This document shows positions 43,402 through 44,960 of a stretch of DNA of 44,960 nucleotides, in pieces (the stretch's first letter is position 1; each line of letters starts with the position of its first letter). The notes below the pieces were generated by a model. It was given only the letters and a program-made list of their open reading frames with translations. It searched no databases and was not told the DNA's origin. The stretch covers positions 1 through 44,960 of the forward strand of contig CANRWW010000022.1 in assembly GCA_947643665.1 (NCBI GenBank). The letters run 5' to 3'. A program made the position numbers and the translations under genes. This stretch comes from an uncultured Porphyromonadaceae bacterium. GTDB lineage: Bacteria > Bacteroidota > Bacteroidia > Bacteroidales > Muribaculaceae.

Positions 43402-44904
43402 TCAACGCACCGGGTGCATGCGCAGCTCAGTACGGGGCTTTATCTTCTTTATGCCCTTTATATAGTCAATCAGATCCGCATATACCACACGACCGCTTTT
43501 TGCCACTTGCTTGCCACGGGTAAGAGGTTTCATATAGTCGCCACCGTTGGCAAGATAATCAATTGTCGCCACCTTATAAGTACGTTCAGGATCAATGGGG
43601 GCGCCATTGATCATTATGGAGACACATTTTTTTGTCTGTGGATCATACACTGCTTCCACACCACGGCTGACACCGTCGCCCCCGCGTGAAGCCATCACAT
43701 CAAAAGCCTCGGCAAGATCCGCGCCTTTTATCTCCTCTACGACAATACGGTTGTCAAACGGCTGCATCATAATGATCTGTCCTTGGGTAATATCTCCCTT
43801 AGGCAATCCCCGGCGTATCCCGCCCTTGTTCATCAAAGCCAGATCCACTTTGCCACCAACCAATTTACCTGCTTCATCAAGACAGAAATCGGAGAGGAAA
43901 TTGAGCAACGGAGTTTCCAGATTGGAAAGTTCAGCATTGCTTTTACCGATCTTCGTACCCATCATCTCATCTACTCCCCTGCGGTATGGGGCAAGCAATG
44001 AATCTATCCGGTGGTCAACACGTCCGTCCAACCGGCTGTCTACTAAAATCTGTTTATATTCAGGCAATCTGACACCTATGCTATCCAGATCTACAGTTAC
44101 CTCAGATATATTAAGGCCGCTTTTGCCATTCTGAACGACAAGCACCGGACGACCCACCGCATTTTCCACCCATTCCTCACCGCTTCCCGGCTTTATAAGA
44201 GTATGAGAGTGGCCTCCGAGAATCACATCAATATCTTCCGACAACGATGCCACATCACGGTCGGAAGGTGGCACTTCGTCATATCCGATATGGGTCACGG
44301 CAACAACCATATCCACCTTTTCATTATGCTTCAGATGCCATGCCGTGGAATTTGCCGCTTTGATTGCATCAAGATATTTTACGCCATTGTAATTACCCTC
44401 GGAGATCATCCCCTCAGGATCAAGATTTAGTCCTATGATACCTATTTTTTTACCCCCTGCCTCACGTATCGCATAGGGCTTGATAAACGGTTCGATATCA
44501 GATCCGCCGACATCATAATTAGTGGATATCCATTGGCTTTTGCTCTCTTTCAAATTCCAGGCCAAAGCCTCCATGCCATTATCGAAGTCATGGTTACCCA
44601 ATATCGCATAATCATAGCCAAGCTCATTCATCATCTTCATCTCCACCTCACCACCGTAGAGAGTAAAAAACAATGTGCCCTGCACTGCATCGCCGGCATC
44701 AATAAGCAACATATCAGGATGCTCAGACCTGATACTGTCTATCAGCACCTTCCGCCGCTGTATTCCTCCCAGCCCCTTGTCTGTCGGGTCAATCTGGCTG
44801 TGGGTATCATTGGTATGCACCATCACCAATTTTTCAGCACAGACATCCTGCATTGCCAACAGCACCAGAATCGCACTTCCTGATAATTTTATAAATCTGT
44901 TCAT
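43402..44904 (-). CDS. 5'-nucleotidase/2',3'-cyclic phosphodiesterase family protein
   Basis: Periplasmic or surface metallophosphoesterase of 500 residues that releases phosphate from nucleotides. Signal peptide about 1-23 (LSGSAILVLLAMQDVCA). The metallophosphatase domain shows the metal-binding blocks VHTNDTHSQ, DAGDAVQG, LGNHDFDNG, VTHIGYDE and GGHSHT; the C-terminal substrate-binding domain (5_nucleotid_C) shows NKGGIRRGLPKGDI, QPFDNRIV and YLANGGDYM. Both domains are in one chain, whereas many Bacteroides strains encode them as two adjacent genes. It could act in nucleotide salvage or phosphate supply. Start ATG 44904 directly precedes the signal peptide. The 56 bp up to the window end show no clear promoter. 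Confidence 0.93.
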   Translation of the reverse strand: MNRFIKLSGSAILVLLAMQDVCAEKLVMVHTNDTHSQIDPTDKGLGGIQRRKVLIDSIRSEHPDMLLIDAGDAVQGTLFFTLYGGEVEMKMMNELGYDYAILGNHDFDNGMEALAWNLKESKSQWISTNYDVGGSDIEPFIKPYAIREAGGKKIGIIGLNLDPEGMISEGNYNGVKYLDAIKAANSTAWHLKHNEKVDMVVAVTHIGYDEVPPSDRDVASLSEDIDVILGGHSHTLIKPGSGEEWVENAVGRPVLVVQNGKSGLNISEVTVDLDSIGVRLPEYKQILVDSRLDGRVDHRIDSLLAPYRRGVDEMMGTKIGKSNAELSNLETPLLNFLSDFCLDEAGKLVGGKVDLALMNKGGIRRGLPKGDITQGQIIMMQPFDNRIVVEEIKGADLAEAFDVMASRGGDGVSRGVEAVYDPQTKKCVSIMINGAPIDPERTYKVATIDYLANGGDYMKPLTRGKQVAKSGRVVYADLIDYIKGIKKIKPRTELRMHPVR

Positions 44905-44960
44905 TAATTACAATGATTCGGTAAAATTTGAGGTTGTTCAGCCTTGGCTAAGCCGCTAAC

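Overview
The window looks like a chromosomal segment of a gut-type Bacteroidota (order Bacteroidales; a Muribaculaceae-like genome is my best guess, not proven). The evidence is a SusC/SusD polysaccharide utilisation locus (PUL) run by an ECF sigma/FecR pair, DUF4494 and DUF4492 family proteins, a cytochrome bd operon without oxidase genes of other types, Bacteroidota-type promoters (TTTG, about 19-20 bp, TAnnTTTG) found upstream of many genes, and a BamD-RpoZ gene pair.

Layout. 1-5458 is a minus-strand block: transketolase, a FucP-like sugar symporter, the PLP-binding protein YggS and DUF4494. 5558-8733 is the plus-strand cyd operon: promoter, a DUF4492 small-protein gene interrupted by a stop codon, cydA, cydB; it converges on a catalase gene (8958-10469) across a 20-bp perfect terminator hairpin. 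10697-12363 is an ECF sigma factor coupled to a membrane protein that combines an anti-sigma-like N-terminus, a plug-like segment and a TonB C-terminal domain. 12305-14049 holds a Cof-type phosphatase and an aldo/keto reductase, overlapping by ATGA. 14500-31910 is the PUL: ECF sigma, FecR anti-sigma, SusC with STN domain, SusD, a DUF1735/F5-8C surface lipoprotein, an unknown secreted protein with a sorting-like tail, a sialate-esterase-family SGNH protein, GH5, and two GH3 enzymes. The set suggests an acetylated beta-linked glucan or related hemicellulose: surface binding and SusCD import, GH5 endo-cleavage, esterase deacetylation, and GH3 trimming to monosaccharide.

The PUL stops abruptly. 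Only the signal peptide of the next gene survives (from 31931), joined to the C-terminal end of a decayed tyrosine integrase (one-base insertion plus a nonsense codon), followed by other element debris (about 32000-33130) next to a tRNA-Gly(GCC)/tRNA-Leu(GAG) pair on the minus strand. This reads as an old integration scar.

33770-44904 returns to core and housekeeping genes: DUF1015, a dense structured intergenic region with a 42-bp perfect palindrome, an MFS transporter behind a secreted GH18-like/beta-gamma-crystallin protein, an AI-2E family permease, RluD-type pseudouridine synthase overlapping a PASTA-domain membrane protein with an unusual Arg/Asp/Gly-rich N-terminus, BamD and RNA polymerase omega, and a two-domain 5'-nucleotidase. 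I did not find a CRISPR array, an intact mobile element, or a clearly new defence or biosynthetic system; the most interesting items are the sigma/TonB hybrid, the interrupted DUF4492 gene, the secreted proteins with sorting-like tails, and the PASTA protein extension.
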